A program made the translations under genes and the position numbers. 64,000 nucleotides of DNA, from positions 1,426,001 through 1,490,000 of the forward strand of contig NZ_CP152474.1 of assembly GCF_039727615.1 (NCBI RefSeq), given 5' to 3'. Source of the stretch: Leclercia sp. S52 (GTDB lineage: Bacteria; Pseudomonadota; Gammaproteobacteria; Enterobacterales; Enterobacteriaceae). The notes under the pieces are model-generated. The model saw only the letters and a list, made by a program, of their open reading frames with translations. It had not been told where the DNA came from and searched no databases. Of the stretch, positions 42,599 to 50,090 are shown one piece after another; the stretch's first letter is position 1; the number at the start of each line of letters is the position of its first letter.

Positions 42599-44962
42599 CT
42601 ACATCACCCACTCACTCCCTTCAACACCGTTCACCAGCAGCTTACGTTTTTCCCCGGCCGGTAACGACAGCTTCAGCGCCTTCCACGCCGGACGATAATC
42701 CCCGCGCCCGTTGATCTTCAGGTTGATGGTTGCCCCATCGCACACCATCTCCCACTCCACCCACAGCGCATTGCCGTTCTGATAACCCCAGCTCTCGCCG
42801 TCGTCTTCAAACAGCAGCCCCGAAGTCGCACCCACGCCTTTCACCGGGAACAGCTTCAGCTCGCGGGTATCGTCTTTTTCGGCTGACACATGGGTGATGC
42901 GTTCGCTGAGGGGCAGACCGGCCCCGGCGCGCACCAGCAGCGGCAGTTTTTCCAGCGGGGCGTCGCGGACGATCCACTGCCCGCCCGAGAACCACTCCTG
43001 GGTGTAAAAATCGTACCAGCCGGTTTCGTTATCCGGCAGCCAGAGGCGGCGCTCGCGCTGACCGGCTTCGACGACGCTGGCTACCAGCAGGTCGCGGCCC
43101 AGCAGGAAGTCATCGCACTCTTCAAAGGTCTGCGCATCGTGCTCGTGGTCGAGGAAGGTCGGACGCAGCATCGGCTCGTCATCGGCATGGGCCTGCCAGA
43201 GCAGGGTGTAGAGATACGGCAGCAGGCGGTAGCGCAGCTCAATGGCACCGCGAATGGCCGGCGTCACGCCCGGATACATCCAGGGTTCGTTAACGGTGGC
43301 ATCATCATTCCACGAGTGAATGGTAAAGCGCGGATGCATCACCCCGTTCTGCACCCAGCGCACGAACAGCTCGGCGTCCGGCTTATCGCCGGAGAAGCCG
43401 CCGACGTCGTGGCCGACGTTATATAACCCGGAGAGGCTCATCCCCAGCCCCATGCGGGTGTTGTAGCGCAGGGTCGCCCAGTTGGTGCGGTTATCGCCGC
43501 TCCAGGTCTGGACGTAGCGCTGCATCCCGGCGCAGCCGGAACGGGAGATCAGGTACGGACGTTTTTCCGGCGCAAAGCGCTGCTGCGCTTCCAGCGAAGC
43601 CCGCATCATCAGCAGCGGCATCACCGGGCGAATATGTTTGATGGCGATTTCGTTGCCAAAGCCGTGGCAGCGCGCTTCCCCGTCCCACACCTCGAACTCG
43701 TTATTGTCGTTCCAGGTGGAGTCGATCCCCATCTCCAGCAGCTGGGTGGTTACCCCTTCCTGCCACCACTGCACCGTCTGCGGGTTAGTAAAGTCGAGGT
43801 GAGAACCTTCGTCATCCCAGAAGCTGGAGCGTTCCGGTGCGTCGGTTTCAGAATCACGGATAAACAAGCCGCGTTCCGCCACCTCGTTATAGCGGGGGTG
43901 ATCCTGCAGCAGGCACGGCTTGATGTTGGCTGCCAGCTTGAGTCCCGCGTCGTGGAACGCCTGGCTCATCACCTTCGGCTGCGGCACCTTGTCGTAGTTC
44001 CAGTTAAAGACGTAGCGCTTGCCGTTGATCGAGGTGTATCCCGACGAGAGCTGGAACGAGTCGCACGGAATGGCGTGCTCTTCGCACAGGCGGATAAAGT
44101 TCATCAGCTGGTTCTGCGCGTCCGGCGCGTCGGTGTAGTGCATGGTCGAGCCGCTGTAGCCCAGGCTCCACTTCGGCCCGAACAGGGTTTTGCCGGTCAG
44201 GCGCACGAAGGCTTTGGTGACGTCCAGCGCCCGTTTGCCGGTGAAGATGTAGTAATCGATATCGCCCGCTTCCGCCTGCCAGCGGCGGTAGGCGGTGTGG
44301 TAGTTGTCGATTTCGTTACCCAGATCCAGCCAGCAGCTGCTCAGGTTGTCGTAAAACAGGCCGTAGCTCACGTCATCCCGGCGGGTGAGGGTAAACGGAA
44401 TATGCTTGTACAGCGGATCGGTGCTGGCCGCGTTATAGCCCATCGCATCCAGGTTACGCATCTCATAGCGCTTGCCGTTGCGCTGCAGATCGCCCGCTTT
44501 CTCGCCGAGGCCATAAAAACGCTCGTCCTGACGACGGCTCAGGTAGTGCGCCACGCCGTCGCCGTGGGCGTTGAGCAGATAGGCGCTGGTCGGACGGTCA
44601 TTAACCAGCGGCTGCCACTCGCCCGCGTCATCGCGATAGTGCCACTCCAGCCACAGCGGCTGGTGGACGGTGACGCGCAGCTGTTCGGTGGCAACGGTCA
44701 GCACATCGTCCTGCTGGGTCAGGGTCCAGGCCGGGCAGGTAAAGCCGCTGAGGTCGTCCCGGCGGCGGCCTTCCCAGGGTACGTCCTGCTCGGGGGCGAT
44801 GCTCCAGGTACGATCCAGGGTCAGTGCGCCCTGGCGCTTAATCAGCACGCGGAACAGGTTCTCTTCCAGCACGTACAGGCACAGGCGATGCTGGTTATCG
44901 ACCAGCAGTTCCAGATGGTTCGCTGACTGTTTATCTACGGTCCAGTTTTTCAGGGTTTTCAT
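42599..44962 (-). CDS. Glycoside hydrolase family 31 (alpha-glucosidase/alpha-xylosidase-like)
   Basis: This 787-residue GH31 enzyme has an N-terminal beta-sandwich (about 1-250), a catalytic barrel with nucleophile motif WNDNNE (Asp419) and acid/base motif WSGDN (Asp490), then C-terminal beta domains. There is no signal peptide, so it acts in the cytoplasm on an imported sugar. Both catalytic acids are present, so it is probably a hydrolase. Its specificity is not readable from motifs. The start MKTLKNW at 44962 is preferred over one 15 bases upstream. It lies 17 bp behind the MFS gene in one operon. E. coli has no gene here. Confidence 0.88.
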   Translation of the reverse strand: MKTLKNWTVDKQSANHLELLVDNQHRLCLYVLEENLFRVLIKRQGALTLDRTWSIAPEQDVPWEGRRRDDLSGFTCPAWTLTQQDDVLTVATEQLRVTVHQPLWLEWHYRDDAGEWQPLVNDRPTSAYLLNAHGDGVAHYLSRRQDERFYGLGEKAGDLQRNGKRYEMRNLDAMGYNAASTDPLYKHIPFTLTRRDDVSYGLFYDNLSSCWLDLGNEIDNYHTAYRRWQAEAGDIDYYIFTGKRALDVTKAFVRLTGKTLFGPKWSLGYSGSTMHYTDAPDAQNQLMNFIRLCEEHAIPCDSFQLSSGYTSINGKRYVFNWNYDKVPQPKVMSQAFHDAGLKLAANIKPCLLQDHPRYNEVAERGLFIRDSETDAPERSSFWDDEGSHLDFTNPQTVQWWQEGVTTQLLEMGIDSTWNDNNEFEVWDGEARCHGFGNEIAIKHIRPVMPLLMMRASLEAQQRFAPEKRPYLISRSGCAGMQRYVQTWSGDNRTNWATLRYNTRMGLGMSLSGLYNVGHDVGGFSGDKPDAELFVRWVQNGVMHPRFTIHSWNDDATVNEPWMYPGVTPAIRGAIELRYRLLPYLYTLLWQAHADDEPMLRPTFLDHEHDAQTFEECDDFLLGRDLLVASVVEAGQRERRLWLPDNETGWYDFYTQEWFSGGQWIVRDAPLEKLPLLVRAGAGLPLSERITHVSAEKDDTRELKLFPVKGVGATSGLLFEDDGESWGYQNGNALWVEWEMVCDGATINLKINGRGDYRPAWKALKLSLPAGEKRKLLVNGVEGSEWVM

Positions 44963-44979
44963 ATGCAATACATCCACTA

Positions 44980-46281
44980 TCAGGCGCGCTTGGCGCGACG
45001 TTCAGCAATAAATGCCACCAGGAAAACAGCGCCAATCAGGTCGAAGAACCCCATGGCAATAAAGAGCGGGTTAAAGCCGATTTTGTCGGCGGTCACACCA
45101 ATCAACAGGGAGAAGAGGAAGCTGGCGATCCACGCCGCCGAGCCGCGCATGCCGTTGACGGTGGCCATCTGGCCCTTGTCGAAAGACTCCACCACCAGCG
45201 CGCTGAGCATGCAGGAGATGATCTGGTGCCCAAAGCCGCCGATGGAGATCAGCGCAATGGTGATGTACGGGTCGCGGGTGAGGGCGACGATGCCGAGGGA
45301 GATCATCAGGAAGGCACCGGTAACCGAGCTGGCCACCACCGAGTTGACGCGGGAGCAGCCGAACCAGCGGGTATAGAGACGGGTGAGATAGCCGCTCGCG
45401 ACGCTGCCGAGGTCAGCGGCGAGGAACGGCAGCCAGGCAAACATCGCAATCTGCTTCAGATCCATGCCGTGCTCTTTCGCCAGATAGAGCGGCACCCAGA
45501 AGCTCAGTACCGCCCAGGCCGGTTCCGCCATAAACGCCGGAATGGCAATCCCGTAGAAGCGTTTGTTCTTCGAGACGGTTTTCAGCGCGGTCAGGAAGGG
45601 CAGTTTCACCGCCGGGGGCTCGTTATCCTGCTTGATAAACGCCAGCTCGTCCTTGCTCAGGTTCGGGTGCTGCTCCGGGTTGTGGTAGAACGCCCACCAC
45701 AGGATCACCCACAGCAGCGCCAGCACGCCGGTAAACATAAACGCGCCCTGCCAGCCGAAGGAGGCGTGGGCGAAGTAGATGATTGGCGGGGCCAGCATCG
45801 CCCCGATGGAGAAGCCCACGCCCGCCCAACCGGCCGCCACCGGACGCTCCGATTTAGGGAACCATTCGCCAATGGTTTTGGCGTTTGCCGGGGTCGCGGC
45901 TGCTTCAGACGCGCCCATAAAGAAGCGCAGGATCGCCAGGTGCAGCCAGCTGCCGGCGCCCGCGTGGAAAATACACATCAGCGCCCAGATCCCGGCGCAG
46001 ACCATAAAACCAATCTTCAGGCCAATAACGTCGATTAACCAGCCACACAGCGGCTGGAAGAGGGTATAGGCGAGCTGGAAGGCACCGACAATCCACGAGT
46101 ACTGTTCTGTGGTAATGCCCAGGCTCTCTTTCAGTTCCGGGGCAAGAATACCTAACGAGTTACGGGTGATGTAGTTAACGGTGACGCCCAGTAAAAACAG
46201 AACCAGCACATACCAGCGCAGGTTTTTGATAACGCGGCGGGTTTTGCCGACCGCGACGGTGTGATTGATGTCCTGACTCAT
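44980..46281 (-). CDS. MFS transporter of the ACS family, ExuT-like
   Basis: This 433-residue major facilitator has 12 predicted helices. It resembles the hexuronate transporter ExuT along its length: LRWYVLVLFLLGVTVNYITRNSLG near the start, RFFMGASEAAATPANAKTIGEWFP in the middle and AGWAGVGFSIGAMLAPP. It is probably a proton symporter for an acidic or neutral sugar or glycoside. It is the first gene of the operon with the GH31 gene, so it likely imports the GH31 substrate. It is divergent from the LacI regulator. Confidence 0.85.
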   Translation of the reverse strand: MSQDINHTVAVGKTRRVIKNLRWYVLVLFLLGVTVNYITRNSLGILAPELKESLGITTEQYSWIVGAFQLAYTLFQPLCGWLIDVIGLKIGFMVCAGIWALMCIFHAGAGSWLHLAILRFFMGASEAAATPANAKTIGEWFPKSERPVAAGWAGVGFSIGAMLAPPIIYFAHASFGWQGAFMFTGVLALLWVILWWAFYHNPEQHPNLSKDELAFIKQDNEPPAVKLPFLTALKTVSKNKRFYGIAIPAFMAEPAWAVLSFWVPLYLAKEHGMDLKQIAMFAWLPFLAADLGSVASGYLTRLYTRWFGCSRVNSVVASSVTGAFLMISLGIVALTRDPYITIALISIGGFGHQIISCMLSALVVESFDKGQMATVNGMRGSAAWIASFLFSLLIGVTADKIGFNPLFIAMGFFDLIGAVFLVAFIAERRAKRA

Positions 46282-46496
46282 TGTTCTGTCTCCAGACGGA
46301 CTGTAGGGGTACGTAGGTTAGGGTGTCACACCGCTTTGTCGTTTTTGATGGTGTTGCTATACAACTAGTATGGAAGCTGTGTGACAAATTGAACTTAAGA
46401 CAGAAAAAGAATCAGCAGTAGCGGATTTTGTGCAATTTTTCTCATAAATGTTATTAATAGTTTGCGATGATGCTAATGAAGCCAGCTATGACACAC

Positions 46497-46513
46497 TTTT
46501 CACGTTGTGAGAA
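46497..46513 (+). promoter_or_regulatory. Candidate LacI-family operator in the MFS/lacI divergent region
   Basis: TTTTCAC-GTT-GTGAGAA is an imperfect 17-bp palindrome (arms match 6 of 7), 35 bp before the regulator start. LacI-type sites often carry such TCAC/GTGA half sites. A second, weaker one, ATAC-AACTA-GTAT, lies at 46359-46371 near the MFS promoter. Confidence 0.4.
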
Positions 46514-46547
46514 TTTATTCATTTAACAATCGGGGCAAGATCACAGA

Positions 46548-47621
46548 ATGGAGAAAAGGCTAAAAATCGCGGAAATCGCCGCCCGGACGCAGCTTTCGGT
46601 CAGCACGGTGTCCAGAGTGCTGGCCGGAAAAGCCAACACCAGCCCCGCCGCGCGCAGCAAAGTGCTGGCCTGCGCGAAGGAGCTGGGAGTGATGGAGGGC
46701 ATGGCTGCCGGACGACTGCTGCTTAACAGTCTGGTGGTTTTTGCGCCGCAGCGCGCCTTTGACGAGCGGTCCGACATCTTTTATTACCGGGTGATCCAGA
46801 GCATGAGCAAAGCCCTCGGCCTGCATGAGGTGAGGCTGCGCTACTGCGCGCTGGAGGAGTTCGACAGCGATGCCCAGCTGTTTCTGACCCGGATGAACGA
46901 AGCGGAAACCCAGGCCGCCATTCTGCTGGGGATCGACGATCCGCACATCCACGATCTCGCCGTGGATGTGGGTAAACCCTGCATGCTGATCAACTGCCGC
47001 GACCGACGCCAGCGCCTGCCCGCCGTCTCCCCCGATCACCGTGCCATTGGCGAGCTGGCGGCGGAATACCTGTTCGAGATGGGTCACCGGGAAGTGCTGA
47101 ACGTGCTCTGCCTGCGACGCTACACCATGGAGCTGCGGCTGGCGGGGATCCGCGATGCCTGGCAGGGACATAACCTCAAATTCAACGACAAACGCGATCT
47201 GCTGGTGGTGCCGAGCTTCAGCGCCAGAGAGACCGGGGAACAGGTCAGCGCCTGGCTCAGCCAGACGGCGGATAAAGCGCTGCCGACGGCGTTTCTGGTG
47301 GGGGGCGATTTTATGGCGGCGGGGACCATCAGCGCACTCCAGAAACACGGCCTGCGGGTGCCGCAGGATGTCTCGGTGATGAGCATTGACGGTTTTAATC
47401 TGGCGGCGATTCAGGATGTGCCTTTAACGGCGGTGCATGTGCCGCGCGATGAGCTGGGAACCGAGGCGGTGCATATGCTCCAGCAGCGGCTGATTCGCCC
47501 GGAGGCACCGGCCGGCACCTTGCTGCTGAACGGAATGCTGGCAGTGCGGGAGTCGGTACGGCGGATACGTCCGGGGAAAAGACGCACCGCCGTGGAGCGG
47601 GACGGGCTGTACGACGCTTAA
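46548..47621 (+). CDS. LacI/GalR-family transcriptional regulator
   Basis: This 357-residue protein has an N-terminal LacI helix-turn-helix (LKIAEIAARTQLSVSTVSRVLAGKANTSPAA, about 4-34) and a periplasmic-binding-like effector domain ending with VPLTAVHVPRDELGTEAV. It is transcribed away from the MFS-GH31 operon, which it very likely represses until the sugar is present. Its stop codon overlaps that of the convergent ybiU in the tetranucleotide TTAA, so there is no spacer or terminator between them. Confidence 0.9.
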   Translation: MEKRLKIAEIAARTQLSVSTVSRVLAGKANTSPAARSKVLACAKELGVMEGMAAGRLLLNSLVVFAPQRAFDERSDIFYYRVIQSMSKALGLHEVRLRYCALEEFDSDAQLFLTRMNEAETQAAILLGIDDPHIHDLAVDVGKPCMLINCRDRRQRLPAVSPDHRAIGELAAEYLFEMGHREVLNVLCLRRYTMELRLAGIRDAWQGHNLKFNDKRDLLVVPSFSARETGEQVSAWLSQTADKALPTAFLVGGDFMAAGTISALQKHGLRVPQDVSVMSIDGFNLAAIQDVPLTAVHVPRDELGTEAVHMLQQRLIRPEAPAGTLLLNGMLAVRESVRRIRPGKRRTAVERDGLYDA

Positions 47622-48880
47622 GCCATACCCAACGCGCGCTTGCCGTGGATGTTTAAATCATCCGTGGTGAAGCGCGACTGCCAGTCAGCTTCATAATCCT
47701 CGCGCGGGAAATCGCCCGGAGAGGCCCCGGTTTCCAGCGCCACTTTCACCTTCTTCGCGTAGGCGAGGTTTTTCTCGCACATCGGTGCCGCCGGAATGTA
47801 CATCACGTTGCCCCAGCCCTGCTGGTTCTCTACCGGGGCCACCGAGTGGATCACATCGCAGTGCCACCACACGGAATCACCCGCTTCCAGCGCCGGAATG
47901 CTCGTCAGGGCTTCAATCAACAGCGGATGCCACTTCTCGGAGATCGGCAGTACGCGCCCTGGCGCCACGCCACAGAGTTCATCTTCCGGCACATCATCCA
48001 GCAGCGGACGCAGCAGAATGTAAGCCATGGCTTCCGGGATCGGCACCACGTGCAGCAGACCCTGATTGGGGATCATGTCGGAGAGTGCGGTCCAGCCCTG
48101 GAAGGTGCGGAACACCGAGCACTTGGTGGTGTTATCCACGGTGTACTCTTCCACTTCGGTACGGTGCGCGGCATTCCACGGATCGTACTGGTCGATATTG
48201 CCATCAAACACCCGGGCGAAGACCTGCTGATACGCCGGGAGCAGCCAGCGCTCCAGCGCCCCGGAGTCGGTGTGCGCCCCGAGGCCTTTCGAGGTGGTTC
48301 CCGGCGGACGACGGCGAATGCGGTCCGGGTAGATCACGCTCACGTCGGGGTTGAACCACTGTTTGCCGTTGCTCTCAAAGGTCCACAAACGGTTCAGGAA
48401 CGACTGCACCTGCGCCATCCGTTCGCTCTGCCGGGCTTCCATCTGCGCGTGTGACCAGTAGATCGGGTAGATCTCCGGGCGCGACGCGGCCAGGCTGCCG
48501 AAGAAGTTGTCTCCCGGACCTTTGTAGACCTCATCAAAACGGTTGAGATCCAGATAGTCGAGCATCGCGTTATCCCACGCCAGCGCCTGCTCACGCGGGA
48601 AATGACCTTTGATCACCGCACAGCCGCGACGCTTAACCGCCTCGCGCTGTTCCGGGCTGATGTTACCGCTCTGCACGTCGGCAAAGGGGATCACCGGCCA
48701 GACAGGATCGCCTTTGCTTTTCAGGGCGTTAATTTCCGCCACCCGGCTGGCAATCTTATCGCTCAGGCGATTGAACACCGCCTGCACGTCACCAATCTGC
48801 GCCCGCAGTTCGCGTTTCATCTGGCGGATCGCCGCTTTATGGTCAGCAGGCAAAGTTTCGCTGGTAAAGGTTAAGGACAT
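47618..48880 (-). CDS. ybiU: YbiU, DUF1479 protein (Fe(II)/2-oxoglutarate dioxygenase fold)
   Basis: This 420-residue protein matches E. coli YbiU almost end to end. The start at 48880 (MSLTFTSETLPADHKAAIRQ) is set by homology. A likely metal triad is visible: HTD in GLGAHTDSGALERW and a distal His in WHCDVIHSVAPVEN. This fits the jelly-roll dioxygenase fold, but the reaction is unknown. A palindrome ACTTTCGAATGAAAG lies 16-30 bp before the start. Near-identical palindromes precede ybiV and pflE/fsaA. Confidence 0.9.
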   Translation of the reverse strand: MSLTFTSETLPADHKAAIRQMKRELRAQIGDVQAVFNRLSDKIASRVAEINALKSKGDPVWPVIPFADVQSGNISPEQREAVKRRGCAVIKGHFPREQALAWDNAMLDYLDLNRFDEVYKGPGDNFFGSLAASRPEIYPIYWSHAQMEARQSERMAQVQSFLNRLWTFESNGKQWFNPDVSVIYPDRIRRRPPGTTSKGLGAHTDSGALERWLLPAYQQVFARVFDGNIDQYDPWNAAHRTEVEEYTVDNTTKCSVFRTFQGWTALSDMIPNQGLLHVVPIPEAMAYILLRPLLDDVPEDELCGVAPGRVLPISEKWHPLLIEALTSIPALEAGDSVWWHCDVIHSVAPVENQQGWGNVMYIPAAPMCEKNLAYAKKVKVALETGASPGDFPREDYEADWQSRFTTDDLNIHGKRALGMA

Positions 48881-48895
48881 AACAGCCTCGCTATC

Positions 48896-48910
48896 TTTCA
48901 TTCGAAAGTA
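48896..48910. promoter_or_regulatory. Shared palindrome, copy 1 (ybiU promoter)
   Basis: CTTTCATTCGAAAGT reads ACTTTC-GAAT-GAAAG on the other strand. It is the same motif as at 49914-49929 and 53463-53478. Confidence 0.7.
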
Positions 48911-49005
48911 AAAGTGATTACAAGTGATACTTTAGGTTAAAAATAAGTTAAAGCAAGTTAAAAAACTTGATGAAGTGCACAGGCTGAGAAAAAAGAAGGG
49001 GGGTT

Positions 49006-49025
49006 CGCCGGAGCAGGCTCCGGCG
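49006..49025 (-). terminator. ybiV terminator
   Basis: Perfect 9-bp stem CGCCGGAGC / GCTCCGGCG with a 2-nt gap, followed on the minus strand by a C/T-rich tract with six T. Confidence 0.75.
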
Positions 49026-49031
49026 AGGGGA

Positions 49032-49847
49032 TCAGTGGCTGAAAGGCGGGGTGTTATCGAGGACGGCCTGAATCACGTTCAGCGCGCCCTGGTGGTTATT
49101 GTCGTCGGCCTGATAGCGGGTGAGGGCTTTAATGCTCTCGCCTGCGTTACCCATGGCAAAGGAGTAGTGGGCAAACTTCAGCATTTCGGCGTCATTACCG
49201 CTGTCGCCAATCGCCACGCACTCCTGCGGAGAGATATGCCAGCGCTTCAGCAGGCGGCTGAGGCCGTTTGCTTTGTGCAGACCGGGGATAATCAGATCGA
49301 CAAAACCAAACCCGCTGGTCACCGGCTTCATGATGCCGTCGAGCGAGACATGCAGGGCATCGATCAGGTTCGGGATATCGCTGTCGGGCAGGTTCAGCGA
49401 GAACTTAAACAGCACGTCGTCGATGTCGCGATAGTCGCTGACGCGCTTTAAGCGATGATAGTGTTTTGACATCAGCGCGACGAACGCCTCTGGGGCCTGG
49501 TCGCTGACGTAGGCGCTTTCCAGACCGCAGGCGACGAAGTTCAGGGAGGTATCTTTCAGCAGTTCGCCAATCACAATCTGCGACTCGTGCTTCGTCAGCT
49601 CGCCGTGGAAAATCTGCTCGCCGTGATCGAACACCAGCGCGCCGTTTTCCGCCACAAAGGAGATCTGCGATTTCAGCTCCGGGAAGAAGGAGATGAGCTG
49701 GTAATACTGGTTGCCGCTGGCGACAACGAACTCAATATTCCGGGCCTGAAGCTGCTGGAACTGCGCCTGAAAGCGGTCACGATCGTACTGCTTGGCGTCA
49801 TCAAGAAAAGTTCCGTCCATATCAGTGACGATAACTTTAACGGTCAT
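49032..49847 (-). CDS. ybiV: YbiV, HAD-family sugar-phosphate phosphatase
   Basis: This 271-residue Cof-type HAD phosphatase has motif [10 protein letters not shown] (nucleophile Asp), motif [12 protein letters not shown] and motif [17 protein letters not shown]. The start at 49847 ([12 protein letters not shown]) gives the same length as E. coli YbiV; the longer frame upstream is not conserved. E. coli YbiV hydrolyses several sugar phosphates in vitro, including fructose-1-P and erythrose-4-P-type substrates. Its neighbours pflF and fsaA handle sugar phosphates. The shared palindrome lies 67-82 bp upstream. Confidence 0.93.
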   Translation of the reverse strand: MTVKVIVTDMDGTFLDDAKQYDRDRFQAQFQQLQARNIEFVVASGNQYYQLISFFPELKSQISFVAENGALVFDHGEQIFHGELTKHESQIVIGELLKDTSLNFVACGLESAYVSDQAPEAFVALMSKHYHRLKRVSDYRDIDDVLFKFSLNLPDSDIPNLIDALHVSLDGIMKPVTSGFGFVDLIIPGLHKANGLSRLLKRWHISPQECVAIGDSGNDAEMLKFAHYSFAMGNAGESIKALTRYQADDNNHQGALNVIQAVLDNTPPFSH

Positions 49848-49913
49848 ACATTGCGCTCCTGAATCACTGCGTTTGAAACATTCTAATAACAAGGTGACGT
49901 GGAGCACAAATTT

Positions 49914-49929
49914 AATTTCGAATGAAAGT
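49914..49929. promoter_or_regulatory. Shared palindrome, copy 2 (ybiV promoter)
   Basis: AATTTCGAATGAAAGT is one base different from the perfect ACTTTC-GAAT-GAAAGT copy in front of pflE/fsaA. Confidence 0.65.
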
Positions 49930-49950
49930 AAAAAAAGCCGGGTGGCCGAG

Positions 49951-50084
49951 GTAAACGCAAAACGGCAACAAGAGTTGCCGTTTTTTGGGTTTGCTCCCTC
50001 TCCCTGTGGGAGAGGGCCGGGGTGAGGGCATCAGCGCGCGCATTTCCCCCTCACCCTAACCCTCTCCCTCAAGGGAGAGGGGAT
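49951..50084. repeat. Composite inverted repeat, left copy (~134 bp)
   Basis: It contains, in order, a terminator hairpin (AACGGCAAC/GTTGCCGTT), a CCCTCTCCC palindrome with tail CCGGGGTGAGGGCATCAGCG, and a second inverted CCCTCTCCC palindrome. The copy at 54225-54372 is its reverse complement apart from the loops and a 14-bp insertion. Confidence 0.85.
49958..49986. terminator. pflE-pflF operon terminator
   Basis: AAAACGGCAAC-AAGA-GTTGCCGTTTTTT is a bidirectional hairpin with T-runs on both strands, about 105 bp beyond the pflF stop. Confidence 0.8.
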
Positions 50085-50090
50085 ACATTT

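Noticed and set aside
46359..46371. ATAC-AACTA-GTAT as a second operator
   Set aside because: Arms are only four bases; too weak to assert on its own.
46281..46547. CRP site in the MFS/lacI divergent region
   Set aside because: Only half-site matches (TGTGACAAATTGAACT) were found; the TCACA half is missing.
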